DNA of 64,000 nucleotides from Variovorax sp. 54 (GTDB lineage: Bacteria; Pseudomonadota; Gammaproteobacteria; Burkholderiales; Burkholderiaceae_C): positions 5,783,501 through 5,847,500 of the forward strand of contig NZ_PEFF01000001.1 of assembly GCF_002754375.1 (NCBI RefSeq), read 5' to 3'. Below the pieces are notes generated by a model that was given only the letters and a program-made list of their open reading frames with translations, was not told the origin of the DNA and did not search any database. The translations under genes were made by a program, and so were the position numbers. Every line of letters starts with the position of its first letter. The stretch's first letter is position 1. Shown here piece after piece: positions 18,730 through 28,823 of the stretch.

Positions 18730-20760
18730 TCAGGCGCGCGGCGGTGTGGGAGGCCAGGGCAGCCGGCGGAATTCGGCGCGCAGCGCGGCGAGCGAGGCTG
18801 GCGTGCGGGACGCGGCGGGTGCGTAGCGCTGGGCTTCGAGCTTCAGCAGCCAGTCGCGCACGGCCTGCGCGGCGGGCCCGAAGCGGGCGTCGGCCGCCTG
18901 GGCCATCTGCCGCGGCGGCGCGGTTTCGGGCAGCGGCAGGCCGGCTTTCGCCAGTCGTGCACGGGCCCGACCCAGCAGGCGCAGCCACGGGTCGTGCTGG
19001 CTGCGCTCCCACAGCGTCCAGCCGGCGCCCGCCAGGCTTGCGGCCACCAGCAGGTACAGCAGCACGTAGGCCAGGTCTTCCAGGCTCGGGGCGTTGAAGC
19101 CGAGGGTCTTGAGCAGGTCGAGCTGGCGGCTCTGCGTGTAGTTGAGCACCCACTGGTTCCAGCCGTTGTTCACGGCCTCCCAGGCGGCGCGCAGGTTCTG
19201 CACCAGCGTCGGGCTCATGACGCCGATGGCGCCTGCGAACAGGCCGGGCTGCGGCACAAGGCGTTGGAACTGCCCGATGCGGCCCGGCGCGACCGAGCCG
19301 GTCGGGTCGACGCGCACCCAGCCCGCGCCCTCTTGCCAGACCTCGGCCCAGGCGTGCGCGTCGCTCTGGCGCACCACCCAGTAGTTGTCGACCTTGTTGA
19401 GTTCGCCGCCCTGGTAGCCGGTGACGATGCGCGCCGGAATCTGCAGGTGGCGCATCAGCACCACGAAGGCCGAGGCGATGTGCTCGCAGAAGCCTTCCTT
19501 GCGGTCGAACCAGAACTCGTCGGCGGTCTCGTTGCCGTACACGCCGGGCTCCAGCGTGTAGGTGTAGCCGCCGGTGCGCAGGCGTTGCAGCGCGGCCTGC
19601 ACGAACGCTTGTGCATCGGCGCCGGCCAGCGCGGGGTCGGCGCGCATCTGGGCGGCGAGCGCGGCGGTGCGTGGGTTGCTGCCGGTCGGCAGCGCCAGGT
19701 AGGGCTGGAGCCGGCCGCCCGTGCGCACGATCGGGCCGCTCTGGAACTGCGGATGGCTCTCGGCGCGGTAGCGCACGAGGTCGGTGATCGGTCGGTTCAC
19801 GAACCACTGCAGGTCGGGCGTGCCCGTGACCTTGTAGCCGGGCACCTCGGGCGCGCGCGGTGCGGCGTCGAGCGTGAGCAGCCAGGGGCGCTGGCTGGCC
19901 TCGAGCGTGACCTCGTAGCGCACCGGTTCGCCGCGCGTGCGCAGGTTCGACACCGACGGGCCACTGCGCGCCCAGGTCGGCAGCGCCGTCCACTCGCGGC
20001 CGTCGAACTGCGTCAGCACCGGACCGCGAAAGTACAGCTGGCTTTGCGGCGGCGCGCGGTTGCCGTCGAACTTGATGCGCGCGGCGATGCTTCCGTCGAG
20101 CGCCAGCTCGGCGATGGTGCCGACCCGCATCGTGTTCGACAGCCCGCTGCGCCCGGCCATGGCGTCGCTGGGCGTGCCCCACAGCGGCGCGAAGCGCGGG
20201 AACAGCAGGAACAGCGCGAGCATCACCGGTGCGCCCGCCAGCGCCATCCAGCCGGCCGTGCGCGCGGCCTGCACCAGCGGCGGCCGGCCCACCGGCATGT
20301 GGGCGTTGACCAGCGCCGTCAGCAGGCCCAGCAGCGCCAGCAGCATGGTGAAGGCGGTGAGCAGCGACTGCGAATAGAAGAAGTTCGTGAGCATCGCGAA
20401 GAAGCCCAGGAAGAAGACCACGAAGGCGTCGCGCCGCGCGCGCAGCTCCAGCGTCTTGAGCGCCAGCAGGCAGACGACGAGCGTGACGCCCGCGTCGCGG
20501 CCCAGCAGCGTGCGGTGGGTGGCGTAGGTGCCGGCCAATGCCAGCGCCAGCAGCGCGATGCGCCACCACTTGCTGGGCAGCGGGCGTGCCTGCACCGCCA
20601 GCGAGGCGCGCCACAGCAGCACCATGGCGGTGATGGCCGAGCACCACCACGGCAGTTCGTTCACCTGCGGCAGCAGGATGAGGCCGATGACGCCGAGCAG
20701 GAACAGCGTGTCCCGTGCGTCCCTCGGCAGCGCGGTGAGTTCGCGTATGACCCGGTTCAT
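18730..20760 (-). CDS. tgpA: TgpA-type membrane transglutaminase-like protein
   Basis: A 676-residue protein: an N-terminal bundle of about six helices (residues 17-190), a large periplasmic transglutaminase domain, then one helix (about 575-595) and a cytoplasmic tail with DUF4129-like features. The catalytic triad is Cys425 (EGFCEHIA), His469 (SDAHAWAEV) and Asp485 (VDPTG). In Pseudomonas TgpA is essential for growth; its natural substrate is not settled. The DUF58 and MoxR genes upstream are its usual partners. The start at 20760 is chosen over an upstream in-frame ATG because it begins just before the first helix. Confidence 0.9.
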   Translation of the reverse strand: MNRVIRELTALPRDARDTLFLLGVIGLILLPQVNELPWWCSAITAMVLLWRASLAVQARPLPSKWWRIALLALALAGTYATHRTLLGRDAGVTLVVCLLALKTLELRARRDAFVVFFLGFFAMLTNFFYSQSLLTAFTMLLALLGLLTALVNAHMPVGRPPLVQAARTAGWMALAGAPVMLALFLLFPRFAPLWGTPSDAMAGRSGLSNTMRVGTIAELALDGSIAARIKFDGNRAPPQSQLYFRGPVLTQFDGREWTALPTWARSGPSVSNLRTRGEPVRYEVTLEASQRPWLLTLDAAPRAPEVPGYKVTGTPDLQWFVNRPITDLVRYRAESHPQFQSGPIVRTGGRLQPYLALPTGSNPRTAALAAQMRADPALAGADAQAFVQAALQRLRTGGYTYTLEPGVYGNETADEFWFDRKEGFCEHIASAFVVLMRHLQIPARIVTGYQGGELNKVDNYWVVRQSDAHAWAEVWQEGAGWVRVDPTGSVAPGRIGQFQRLVPQPGLFAGAIGVMSPTLVQNLRAAWEAVNNGWNQWVLNYTQSRQLDLLKTLGFNAPSLEDLAYVLLYLLVAASLAGAGWTLWERSQHDPWLRLLGRARARLAKAGLPLPETAPPRQMAQAADARFGPAAQAVRDWLLKLEAQRYAPAASRTPASLAALRAEFRRLPWPPTPPRA

Positions 20761-20773
20761 GCGGCGACCTCGT

Positions 20774-21754
20774 TCATGCGCACAGCGCCAGCGCCTCGAG
20801 GCAGGCACGCCGGTGCGCTTCGCCCTGTGACGGGTTCACCGTGCGCCCGGCCACGCGCACGCCGTAGTCCACGCCGAGCCGGTCGGCCATCAGCACCCAG
20901 GCGCACAGGCGCGAGAGGCGGGCCTCGTTGTCGGGCAGTGCGGCGGCCTGCGCGTCGAGCCAGAGTTCTTCGCGCTGCGTGTGCTGCGTGTCGCGGCTCA
21001 CGAGGTCTTCGGAGCCGTTGGCCTGCGCGCGCGCGGCCTTCTTCCAGACCACGAGCTTGAGCGGGTCGCCGCGGCGGTAGGCGCGCACGCCGTCGTACTC
21101 GCCGGCGTTCTGCGCCCGCATCGCGGCCGACGCGGCGGCGGGCCCCGAGAGCGGTTCGCCCGGCGGCAACGGCGGCGGATGCGCTTCGGGCGTCGGGTAC
21201 ACGAGCATCTGCGCGGCCGGCCGCCAAACCGACCACACGCGGAAGGTGCCGAGCGGAAAGCGGGTCTCGGCCGTCAGCGGCGGCACCGGATGCAGGCCGC
21301 GCCGCTCGGGCTGGAAGGCGATCTCCACGGTGGACGTGCCTTCGGCCGGCACGTCGGTCCAGGCCCACTGGCCGCTGCCGCGCACCGCCATGCCGATGCC
21401 GTAGCGCACGCTGCGCCGCGTGTTGTGCAGCACCACGCGGAACACCGCCGCGGCGCCTGCGAACTGCGCCTCGGGCGGCACCATGCGCAGCGCCAGCCCG
21501 CGCAAGGTGGCGTGGCACACATGCATGCCCACCGCGACACTGCCGGCCAGCAGGAAGGTCAGCAGGTAGCCCAGGTTGAGCTGGTAGTTGATCGACGCCA
21601 CCAGCAGCACCAGCAGCGTGGCCGCCAGCGTCCAGCCGGCGCGTGTCGGCAGGATGAAGACGTTGCGCTGGGTGAGTTCGAGCGTGTCCGACGGCAGCCG
21701 GCGCGAAAGAAGCCAGCCGTCGATGCGCGAGCGCAGGACGCCGACAGGGTTCAC
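20774..21754 (-). CDS. DUF58 membrane protein
   Basis: A 326-residue protein with two N-terminal membrane helices (about 33-75) and a soluble domain. It carries the DUF58 motif GEYDGVRAYRRGDPLK followed by WKKAARA near residues 212-240. DUF58 proteins have a von Willebrand A-like fold and are found with MoxR ATPases, where they may assemble or activate a partner, here the transglutaminase. It overlaps moxR by four bases (ATGA) and is 13 bases before tgpA. Confidence 0.9.
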   Translation of the reverse strand: MNPVGVLRSRIDGWLLSRRLPSDTLELTQRNVFILPTRAGWTLAATLLVLLVASINYQLNLGYLLTFLLAGSVAVGMHVCHATLRGLALRMVPPEAQFAGAAAVFRVVLHNTRRSVRYGIGMAVRGSGQWAWTDVPAEGTSTVEIAFQPERRGLHPVPPLTAETRFPLGTFRVWSVWRPAAQMLVYPTPEAHPPPLPPGEPLSGPAAASAAMRAQNAGEYDGVRAYRRGDPLKLVVWKKAARAQANGSEDLVSRDTQHTQREELWLDAQAAALPDNEARLSRLCAWVLMADRLGVDYGVRVAGRTVNPSQGEAHRRACLEALALCA

Positions 21755-22683
21755 GGCAGCGGCACCGCGGCGATCATGGCCCGCACTTGTTCGACAGCGC
21801 CGCGGCCCGCGTCGCCGACGGGCGTGAGGCGGTGCGCGATCGTCTGCGGCAGCACGGCCTGGATGTCGTCGGGCGCCACGTAGCTGCGGTTGGCCAGCAG
21901 CGCCTGCGCCTTGGCGGCGCGCAGCACGGCGATGCCCGCGCGCGGCGACAGGCCCTGCAAAAACCAGCGGCCCGAGCGGGTCGCGGCGATCAGGTCCTGC
22001 AGGTAGTTCAGCAGCGGCTCGGCCGCATGCACCTGCTGCACGCGCTGCTGCAGGGCGGTGAGTTCGCCGGCGGTCAGCAGGGCGGGCAGGCCGGCGAGCA
22101 TCTCGCGGCGGTCGGCGCCCGCGAGCAGCTGGCGCTCGGCGGCGCGGTCGGGGTAGCCCAGCGAGATGCGCATCAGGAAGCGGTCGAGCTGCGACTCGGG
22201 CAGCGCGAAGGTGCCGAGCTGGTCCTGCGGGTTCTGCGTGGCGATCACGAAGAAGGGCGTGGGCAGGGGGCGGGTCTCGCCCTCGACCGTGACCTGCTTT
22301 TCTTCCATCGCCTCGAGCAGCGCGCTCTGGGTCTTGGGGCTGGCGCGGTTGATTTCGTCCGCCAGCAGCACCTGCGCAAAGATTGGCCCGGGGTGGAACA
22401 CGAAGGCCTGCTGGCCCCGGTCGTAGATCGCCACGCCCGACAGGTCGCCCGGCATCAGGTCGGCCGTGAACTGCACGCGCGAGAACTGCAGGCCGAATGT
22501 GTGCGAGAGCGCATGGGCCAGGGTGGTCTTGCCGACCCCCGGCACGTCCTCGATCAGCAGGTGCCCGCCGGCCAGCAAGCAGGCCACGCAGTCGCGCACT
22601 TGGGCATCTTTGCCAACAATCACCGTGTTAAGCTGACTCAGCAAAGAGGCTAGCTTCGCGGCTACGTCCATATTTGTATCCAT
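21751..22683 (-). CDS. MoxR-family AAA+ ATPase
   Basis: A 310-residue chaperone-like ATPase. Walker A is DVPGVGKTTLA, Walker B is LLADEINRA followed by the MoxR segment SPKTQSALLEAMEE, and sensor 1 is VIATQNP. MoxR proteins help maturation of partner complexes, here probably the DUF58/TgpA pair. The start is ATG 22683 or, four codons later, 22671. The frame is open further upstream but nothing supports an earlier start. The promoter would lie in the 77-base gap shared with the divergent deacetylase gene. Confidence 0.9.
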   Translation of the reverse strand: MDTNMDVAAKLASLLSQLNTVIVGKDAQVRDCVACLLAGGHLLIEDVPGVGKTTLAHALSHTFGLQFSRVQFTADLMPGDLSGVAIYDRGQQAFVFHPGPIFAQVLLADEINRASPKTQSALLEAMEEKQVTVEGETRPLPTPFFVIATQNPQDQLGTFALPESQLDRFLMRISLGYPDRAAERQLLAGADRREMLAGLPALLTAGELTALQQRVQQVHAAEPLLNYLQDLIAATRSGRWFLQGLSPRAGIAVLRAAKAQALLANRSYVAPDDIQAVLPQTIAHRLTPVGDAGRGAVEQVRAMIAAVPLP

Positions 22684-22760
22684 ATGCAAACGATACCGTA
22701 AGACCTTGCGGCCCCATGCCGTGTGAGGTCTAGACGCGACGACACGAGACACGGCGAGAG

Positions 22761-23714
22761 ATGGGCAAGACAGGCTACTTCACGCATCGCGACTTCTGGA
22801 AGCACGACATGGGCAACGGGCATCCCGAATGCCCCGAGCGGCTGGATGCCATCGAAGACCGGTTGTTATTGACCGGCGTCGGCGACGCGCTGGCGCGGGG
22901 CGAAGTGCCCCTGGCCACGCTGGAACAGATCACCCGGGCCCACAGCCACGCGCATGTCGAGCACCTCGAGGAACTGCAGCAGCGCCTCGTGGCCGACGCG
23001 CCCGCCGGCGGCCCCGACCACGCGCAGGTCGACCCCGACACCGTGCTGACCCGCTTCACCCTGCTGGCCGCGCGCCGCGCCGCCGGCGCCGCCGTTGCGG
23101 CGACCGATGCCGTGATGGCCGGCGAGATCGAGAACGCTTTCTGCCCCGTGCGCCCGCCGGGCCACCATGCCTGCCGCGAGCAGGCCATGGGCTTCTGCTT
23201 CTTCAACAACGTGGCCATTGCCGCACGGCATGCGCTCGAAGTGCACGGCCTGGACCGCGTGGCCATCGTCGATTTCGACGTGCACCACGGCAACGGCACC
23301 GAGAACATCCTGTCGAACGACCCGCGCGTGCTGATGGTCGGGTTCTTCCAGCATCCGTTCTATCCGTACAGCGGCACCGAGCACCCGGCCTCGAACATGC
23401 TGAACCTGCCGATCCCGGCCTACACCAAGGGCATGGACGTGCGCGAGCTGGTCGAGGCGATCTGGATGCCGCGGCTTGATGCCTTCAAGCCGCAGATGGT
23501 CTTCATCAGCGCCGGTTTCGACGCCCACCGCGAAGACGAACTCGGCCAGCTCGGCCTCAACGAAAACGACTTCGCCTGGATCACCGGCCGTGTGCGCGAT
23601 GTCGCCAAGCGCCATGCGCGCGGGCGCATCGTCTCGCTGCTCGAGGGCGGCTATCACCTCGACGCCCTGGCGCGCAGCGTGGAAGCGCACATCCGCGTGC
23701 TGGCAGACCTCTAA
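22761..23714 (+). CDS. Histone deacetylase-like amidohydrolase
   Basis: A 317-residue zinc hydrolase of the class II deacetylase family. The metal and catalytic residues are visible: His135-His136 in RPPGHHA, Asp173 and His175 in DFDVHHGNG, and Asp254 in SAGFDAH. Bacterial members remove acetyl groups from polyamines or other small amides; the exact substrate cannot be read from sequence. It starts 77 bases from the divergent moxR gene and is followed closely by mscS. Confidence 0.9.
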   Translation: MGKTGYFTHRDFWKHDMGNGHPECPERLDAIEDRLLLTGVGDALARGEVPLATLEQITRAHSHAHVEHLEELQQRLVADAPAGGPDHAQVDPDTVLTRFTLLAARRAAGAAVAATDAVMAGEIENAFCPVRPPGHHACREQAMGFCFFNNVAIAARHALEVHGLDRVAIVDFDVHHGNGTENILSNDPRVLMVGFFQHPFYPYSGTEHPASNMLNLPIPAYTKGMDVRELVEAIWMPRLDAFKPQMVFISAGFDAHREDELGQLGLNENDFAWITGRVRDVAKRHARGRIVSLLEGGYHLDALARSVEAHIRVLADL

Positions 23715-23738
23715 CGCAGACGGCGCCCACGGGGCGCC

Positions 23739-25043
23739 ATGTTTTCTTCATCGATGAATTTCAATTTCGACGACTTCCTTCTGCGCCTGAAACAGGTCGA
23801 CGCGCACGGCCTGGGCATCGAACTGGCCGTGCTCGTGACCTGCGTGGCCGTGGCATGGGCCGTGTGCAAATGGTTCGGCCGCGACCAACCGAAAGACTCG
23901 ATCTGGTTCGGCGAGCGCACCTTCGACGGCCTGTTGTTCCCGCTGCTCGCACTGGTGCTCACCGGCATTGCGCGCCGCGTGGCGCTCGACCTGCTGCCCG
24001 TGGTGCTGGTGCTGCGTATCGCCGTGCCGGTGTTCCTGTCGCTGGCGGTCATCCGGCTGTTCGCGCGGGTGCTGCGCGCCGTGTTCCCGACCTCCAGCCT
24101 GGTGCGGCTGATCGAACGCACCATCTCGTGGCTGGCCTGGATCGCCGCCGTGCTGTGGATCGTCGGTCTGCTGCCGCCGGTGCTGGCCGAGCTCGACGAC
24201 ATCACGCTGGCCTTCGGCAAGACGCGCGTGAGCCTGCAGACCATCATCCAGGGCGCGCTGTCCGCCGGGCTGGTGCTGATGATTGCGCTGTGGATTGCCA
24301 GCACTATCGAGAAGCGCATCCTGCGCGAGGCCGTGAGCGACCTGTCGATGCGCAAGGTGGCGTCGAACGCGGTGCGCGCCTTCCTGCTGCTGATCGGCCT
24401 CTTGTTCGCGCTGTCGGCCGTGGGGGTCGACCTCACGGCGCTGTCGGTGCTGGGCGGCGCGCTCGGCGTGGGCCTGGGCTTCGGCCTGCAGAAGCTGGCG
24501 GCCAACTATGTGAGCGGTTTCGTGATCCTGTTGGAGCGCTCGATCCGCATCGGCGACAACGTGAAGGTCGACACCTTCGAAGGCCGCATCACCGACATCA
24601 AGACGCGCTACACGCTCATTCGCGCGGGCAACGGGCGCGAGGCTATCGTGCCGAACGAATCGCTCATCACCGGCCGGGTCGAAAACCTGTCGCTGGCCGA
24701 CCGCAAGTTCAACATCACGACCAACATTGTCGTCGGCTACGAGAGCGACGTGGCGCAGGTGCAGGGCATCCTGTGCGACGCCGCCAAGGCCCAGCCGCGC
24801 GTCATGACCGACCCGGCGCCCGTCGCCTACCTGGTCACCTTCGCGCCCGACGGCCTGGAGTTCAGCCTGAACTTCTGGGTGGCCGACCCTGACAAGGGCA
24901 AGGACAACGTGCGCTCGGCCATCAACATCGCCATCCTCGAAGGACTGCGGGCCGCCCGCATTGACATTCCCTATCCGCAGCGCGTGCTGCGAGTGGAATC
25001 TTTGCCGGCGGGTGTGGCCGCAGCGCCTCCTGCTGTTTTATAA
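23739..25043 (+). CDS. Mechanosensitive ion channel, MscS family
   Basis: A 434-residue membrane protein with about six helices. The pore helix is seen at GGALGVGLGFGLQKLAANYV (about 247-266), typical glycine/alanine packing of MscS, followed by the beta domain (ERSIRIGDNVKV) and the alpha/beta vestibule. It releases solutes during osmotic downshock. The start is ATG 23739, or 23754 (MNFNFDDF), which would remove five residues. It lies 24 bases after the deacetylase. Confidence 0.9.
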   Translation: MFSSSMNFNFDDFLLRLKQVDAHGLGIELAVLVTCVAVAWAVCKWFGRDQPKDSIWFGERTFDGLLFPLLALVLTGIARRVALDLLPVVLVLRIAVPVFLSLAVIRLFARVLRAVFPTSSLVRLIERTISWLAWIAAVLWIVGLLPPVLAELDDITLAFGKTRVSLQTIIQGALSAGLVLMIALWIASTIEKRILREAVSDLSMRKVASNAVRAFLLLIGLLFALSAVGVDLTALSVLGGALGVGLGFGLQKLAANYVSGFVILLERSIRIGDNVKVDTFEGRITDIKTRYTLIRAGNGREAIVPNESLITGRVENLSLADRKFNITTNIVVGYESDVAQVQGILCDAAKAQPRVMTDPAPVAYLVTFAPDGLEFSLNFWVADPDKGKDNVRSAINIAILEGLRAARIDIPYPQRVLRVESLPAGVAAAPPAVL

Positions 25044-25044
25044 T
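25039..25044 (+). promoter_or_regulatory. Possible -10 hexamer TATAAT before etfBA
   Basis: A perfect TATAAT overlaps the mscS stop codon in otherwise very GC-rich sequence, 135 bases before etfB. No convincing -35 hexamer is seen at the usual spacing. A weaker TAAAAT occurs at 25123. The rest of the 136-base gap has no other recognisable element. Confidence 0.25.
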
Positions 25045-25179
25045 CACGGAAAAGCACGATCGTTCTTTTTTCGACCTTCGAGGCCGACAAGAAGAATGGA
25101 GAGGCAGCCAAGGCCGGCGTCCTAAAATGGCAGGCTGCTCTCGAAGCCCCCCTTTTTGCAATCCAATGGAGTCAAGTCA

Positions 25180-25929
25180 ATGAAGGTTCTTGTGCCTGTC
25201 AAACGGGTCGTCGATTACAACGTGAAGGTGCGCGTCAAGAGCGACGGCACCGGGGTGGACATTGCCAACGTCAAGATGAGCATGAACCCCTTCGACGAGA
25301 TCGCTGTCGAAGAAGCGGTTCGGCTGAAGGAAAAGGGCATCGTGACCGAAGTCATCGCCGTGTCCTGCGGTGATGCCAAGTGCCAGGAAACCCTGCGCAC
25401 CGCGATGGCCATCGGCGCCGATCGCGGCATCCTGGTCGAGACCACTGAAGAGCTGCAGCCGCTGGCGGTTGCCAAGCTGCTCAAGGCGCTGGTCGACAAG
25501 GAACAGCCACAGCTCATCATCCTCGGCAAGCAAGCCATCGATGACGACGCGAATCAAACGGGCCAGATGCTGGCTGCACTCGCCGACCTGCCGCAAGCCA
25601 CCTTCGCCTCGAAGGTCGACCTCGCCGCTGACAAAGTCACCGTGGCACGCGAAGTGGACGGCGGCATGGAAACGCTGACGCTCACGCTGCCCGCGGTCAT
25701 CACGACCGACCTGCGCCTGAACGAGCCGCGTTATGTGACGCTGCCCAACATCATGAAGGCCAAGAAGAAGACGCTCGACGTCTTCAAGCCTGAAGACCTG
25801 GGCGTGGATGTGAAGCCCCGCCTGAAGACCCTGAAGGTCAGCGAGCCGCCGAAGCGTGGTGCCGGCATCAAGGTGCCTGACGTTGCAACGCTGGTGGACA
25901 AACTGAAGAACGAAGCGAAGGTGATCTGA
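25180..25929 (+). CDS. etfB: Electron transfer flavoprotein beta subunit
   Basis: The 249-residue beta subunit, which binds AMP in the ETF heterodimer and takes electrons from acyl-CoA dehydrogenases to ETF-quinone oxidoreductase. The N-terminus [14 protein letters not shown] is typical. The ETF beta signature region is seen around [17 protein letters not shown] and the anchor [15 protein letters not shown]. The start at 25180 matches the family N-terminus; the frame extends eight codons upstream. It is two bases before etfA. Confidence 0.96.
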   Translation: MKVLVPVKRVVDYNVKVRVKSDGTGVDIANVKMSMNPFDEIAVEEAVRLKEKGIVTEVIAVSCGDAKCQETLRTAMAIGADRGILVETTEELQPLAVAKLLKALVDKEQPQLIILGKQAIDDDANQTGQMLAALADLPQATFASKVDLAADKVTVAREVDGGMETLTLTLPAVITTDLRLNEPRYVTLPNIMKAKKKTLDVFKPEDLGVDVKPRLKTLKVSEPPKRGAGIKVPDVATLVDKLKNEAKVI

Positions 25930-25931
25930 AC

Positions 25932-26864
25932 ATGACCGCACTTGTTATTGCCGAACACGACCACGCGACCGTCAAGCCCGCGACCCTCAACACCGTGACT
26001 GCAGCACTGGCCTGCGGTGGCGACGTCCACGTGCTCGTGGCCGGTGCCAATGCCGCCGAAGCCGGCAAGGCCGCCGCACAGATCGCCGGCGTGTCCAAGG
26101 TCATCGTGGCCGACAGCCCGAGCCTGGCCGAGAACCTCGCTGAAAACGTCGCTGCTCAAGTCCTGGCCATCGCCGGCAACTACAGCCACATCCTGTTCCC
26201 CTCGACCGCCAACGGCAAGAACGTGGCTCCCCGCGTGGCTGCCAAGCTGGACGTGGCGCAGATCTCCGACATCACCAAGGTCGACAGCCCGGATACTTTC
26301 GAGCGCCCGATCTACGCCGGCAACGCGATCGCCACCGTGCAAAGCACCGACGCCACCAAGGTGATCACCGTGCGCACGACCGGCTTCGACGCCGCAGCCG
26401 CCACCGGTGGCAGCGCCACCGTTGAAACCGCTGAAGGCGTCGCAGACAGTGGCAAGAGCAGCTTCGTCGGCCGTGAAGTCACGAAGAGCGAGCGCCCCGA
26501 ACTGACCGCCGCCAAGATCATCGTCTCCGGTGGCCGTGCCTTGGGCAGCGCCGAGAAGTTCACCGAAGTGATGGCCCCGCTGGCCGACAAGCTGAACGCA
26601 GGCCTCGGTGCCAGCCGCGCAGCCGTCGACGCAGGCTACGCGCCGAACGACTGGCAAGTGGGCCAGACCGGCAAGATCGTCGCGCCGCAGCTGTACATCG
26701 CCGCAGGCATCTCGGGCGCCATCCAGCACTTGGCCGGCATGAAGGACTCGAAGGTCATCGTCGCGATCAACAAGGACGAAGAAGCCCCGATCTTCAGCGT
26801 GGCCGACTACGGCCTCGTGGCCGACCTGTTCACGGCCGTGCCGGAACTCGTGAAGGCGCTCTGA
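25932..26864 (+). CDS. etfA: Electron transfer flavoprotein alpha subunit
   Basis: The 310-residue alpha subunit, which holds the FAD. The C-terminal FAD-binding domain is complete: [26 protein letters not shown] and [11 protein letters not shown]. It forms the ETF heterodimer with EtfB encoded just upstream. An intrinsic terminator follows 22 bases after the stop, so etfBA is its own unit, with the acyl-CoA dehydrogenase downstream probably read by leakage or from its own promoter. Confidence 0.96.
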   Translation: MTALVIAEHDHATVKPATLNTVTAALACGGDVHVLVAGANAAEAGKAAAQIAGVSKVIVADSPSLAENLAENVAAQVLAIAGNYSHILFPSTANGKNVAPRVAAKLDVAQISDITKVDSPDTFERPIYAGNAIATVQSTDATKVITVRTTGFDAAAATGGSATVETAEGVADSGKSSFVGREVTKSERPELTAAKIIVSGGRALGSAEKFTEVMAPLADKLNAGLGASRAAVDAGYAPNDWQVGQTGKIVAPQLYIAAGISGAIQHLAGMKDSKVIVAINKDEEAPIFSVADYGLVADLFTAVPELVKAL

Positions 26865-26886
26865 TCGCTTCAGCGCATTGAGCCAG

Positions 26887-26912
26887 AAGGCATCGTTCGC
26901 GATGCCTTTTTT
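26887..26912 (+). terminator. Intrinsic terminator after etfA
   Basis: A perfect 9-bp stem AAGGCATCG / CGATGCCTT with a TTCG loop and a six-T tract. It lies between etfA and the acyl-CoA dehydrogenase. Confidence 0.88.
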
Positions 26913-26952
26913 ACATCTGCCGCATCCGCTGCGGCCTCTGGAGAGAAGAGAC

Positions 26953-28743
26953 ATGAGCTACACCGCCCCCCTCAAGGACATGCTGTTCGACATCGAGCAT
27001 CTGGCCAACATCGGCGAGATCGCCAAGCTGCCCGGCTTTGAAGACGCCGGCCTCGAAACCGCGCAGGCCGTGCTCGAAGAGTGCGCGCGCTTCAACCAGG
27101 ACGTGGTGGCGCCGCTCAACGTCGAAGGCGACCGCAACCCCTCGTCCTTCAAGGACGGCGAAGTCACCACCAGCAAGGGCTTCAAGGACGCCTTCGCGCA
27201 GTACGTGTCGGGCGGCTGGCAAGGCTTGCAGCATCCGGCGGACTTCGGCGGCCAGGGCCTGCCCAAGACCATCGGCGCGGCCTGCGGCGAGATGCTCAAC
27301 TCGGCCAGCATGAGCTTCGCGCTGTGCCCGCTGCTGAGCGACGGCGCCATCGAGGCGCTGCTCACCGCCGGCTCCGACGAGCTCAAGGCCATCTACCTCG
27401 AGAAGCTCGTGAGCGGCCAGTGGACCGGCACGATGAACCTCACCGAGCCGCAGGCCGGCAGCGACCTGGCCATGGTGCGCAGCCGCGCCGAGCCGCAGCC
27501 CGACGGCACCTACAAGGTGTTCGGTACCAAGATCTTCATCACCTACGGTGAGCACGACATGGCCGAGAACATCGTGCACCTCGTGCTGGCCCGCGTGAGC
27601 GGCGCACCCGAAGGCGTGAAGGGCATCAGCCTGTTCGTGGTGCCGAAGTTCATGGTCAACGCCGACGGTTCGCTCGGTGCGCGCAACGACGTGCACTGCG
27701 TGAGCATCGAGCACAAGATGGGCATCAAGGCCTCGCCGACCGCCGTGCTGCAGTACGGCGACCACGGCGGCGCCGTCGGTTACCTCGTGGGCCAGGAAAA
27801 CCGCGGCCTCGAGTACATGTTCATCATGATGAACTCGGCCCGCTACGCCGTGGGCATGCAGGGCATCGCTATTGCCGAGCGGGCGTATCAACACGCCGTG
27901 GCCTACGCGAAAGATCGCGTGCAGAGCCGCCCGGTCGATGGCTCCATCAACGCCAGCGCACCCATCATTCATCACCCGGATGTGAAGCGCATGCTGATGA
28001 CGATGCGCGCCTACACCGAAGGCTGCCGCGCGATGGCCTCGGTGGCCGCCGCCGCCTACGACGCCGCGCACCACCATCCCGATGCCGACGCGCGCAAGCA
28101 GAACCAGGCCTTCTACGAATTCATGGTGCCGCTCGTGAAGGGCTACAGCACCGAGATGAGCCTCGAAGTGACTTCGCTGGGCGTGCAGGTGCACGGCGGC
28201 ATGGGCTTCATCGAAGAGACGGGTGCGGCGCAGTACTACCGCGACGCGAAGATCCTGACGATCTACGAAGGCACCACCGCGATCCAGGCCAACGACCTCG
28301 TGGGCCGCAAGACCGCGCGCGACGGCGGCCAGACGGCCAAGGCAATTGCCGCGCAGATCGAGAAGACCGAGGCCGAGCTCGCCAGGAGCGACAGCGCTGC
28401 AGCCGCCGCCGTGCTCAAGCGCCTGACCGCTGCGCGCCTTGCGTTCATTGACGTGGTCGACTTCGTCGCTGGCCAGACCAAGGCTTCGCCGAACGCCGTG
28501 TTCTCGGGCAGCGTGCCGTACCTCATGCTCGCGGGGAACCTCGTGGCTGGCTGGCAGCTCGCGCGTTCGCTGATCGTGGCGCAGGACCAGGCTTCGCACA
28601 ACGTCGACGTCGCCTTCATGCAAGCCAAGATCGTCACTGCGCGCTTCTACGCCGAGCACATCCTCAACAAGGTGCCGGGCATCCGCGACAGCATCGTCGA
28701 AGGCGCCGACAGCGTCACGGCGCTGGCGCTCGAAGCGTTCTGA
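26953..28743 (+). CDS. Acyl-CoA dehydrogenase with C-terminal extension
   Basis: A 596-residue flavoenzyme that introduces the 2,3 double bond of an acyl-CoA and reduces ETF. The usual three domains are followed by the C-terminal domain of the long (about 600-residue) family. Visible motifs are NLTEPQAGSDL (flavin site), and YEGTTAIQANDLVGRK, which contains the catalytic-base region of these enzymes. The start at 26953 follows GAGAGAAGAG and gives MSYTAPLKDM, the normal N-terminus. ETF genes lie directly upstream. Chain-length preference is not readable. Confidence 0.93.
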   Translation: MSYTAPLKDMLFDIEHLANIGEIAKLPGFEDAGLETAQAVLEECARFNQDVVAPLNVEGDRNPSSFKDGEVTTSKGFKDAFAQYVSGGWQGLQHPADFGGQGLPKTIGAACGEMLNSASMSFALCPLLSDGAIEALLTAGSDELKAIYLEKLVSGQWTGTMNLTEPQAGSDLAMVRSRAEPQPDGTYKVFGTKIFITYGEHDMAENIVHLVLARVSGAPEGVKGISLFVVPKFMVNADGSLGARNDVHCVSIEHKMGIKASPTAVLQYGDHGGAVGYLVGQENRGLEYMFIMMNSARYAVGMQGIAIAERAYQHAVAYAKDRVQSRPVDGSINASAPIIHHPDVKRMLMTMRAYTEGCRAMASVAAAAYDAAHHHPDADARKQNQAFYEFMVPLVKGYSTEMSLEVTSLGVQVHGGMGFIEETGAAQYYRDAKILTIYEGTTAIQANDLVGRKTARDGGQTAKAIAAQIEKTEAELARSDSAAAAAVLKRLTAARLAFIDVVDFVAGQTKASPNAVFSGSVPYLMLAGNLVAGWQLARSLIVAQDQASHNVDVAFMQAKIVTARFYAEHILNKVPGIRDSIVEGADSVTALALEAF

Positions 28744-28823
28744 CGCGTCTGCCGCTGTCGCCCATCTGACGCGCGGCAGCGGCCCCTTGCTCTTATAAAA
28801 CCGAACCCCTTTCCGGAGACGAC

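Noticed and set aside
28751..28783. Hairpin GCCGCTG/CAGCGGC after the acyl-CoA dehydrogenase as a terminator
   Set aside because: The loop is 19 bases and there is no T tract directly after the stem.
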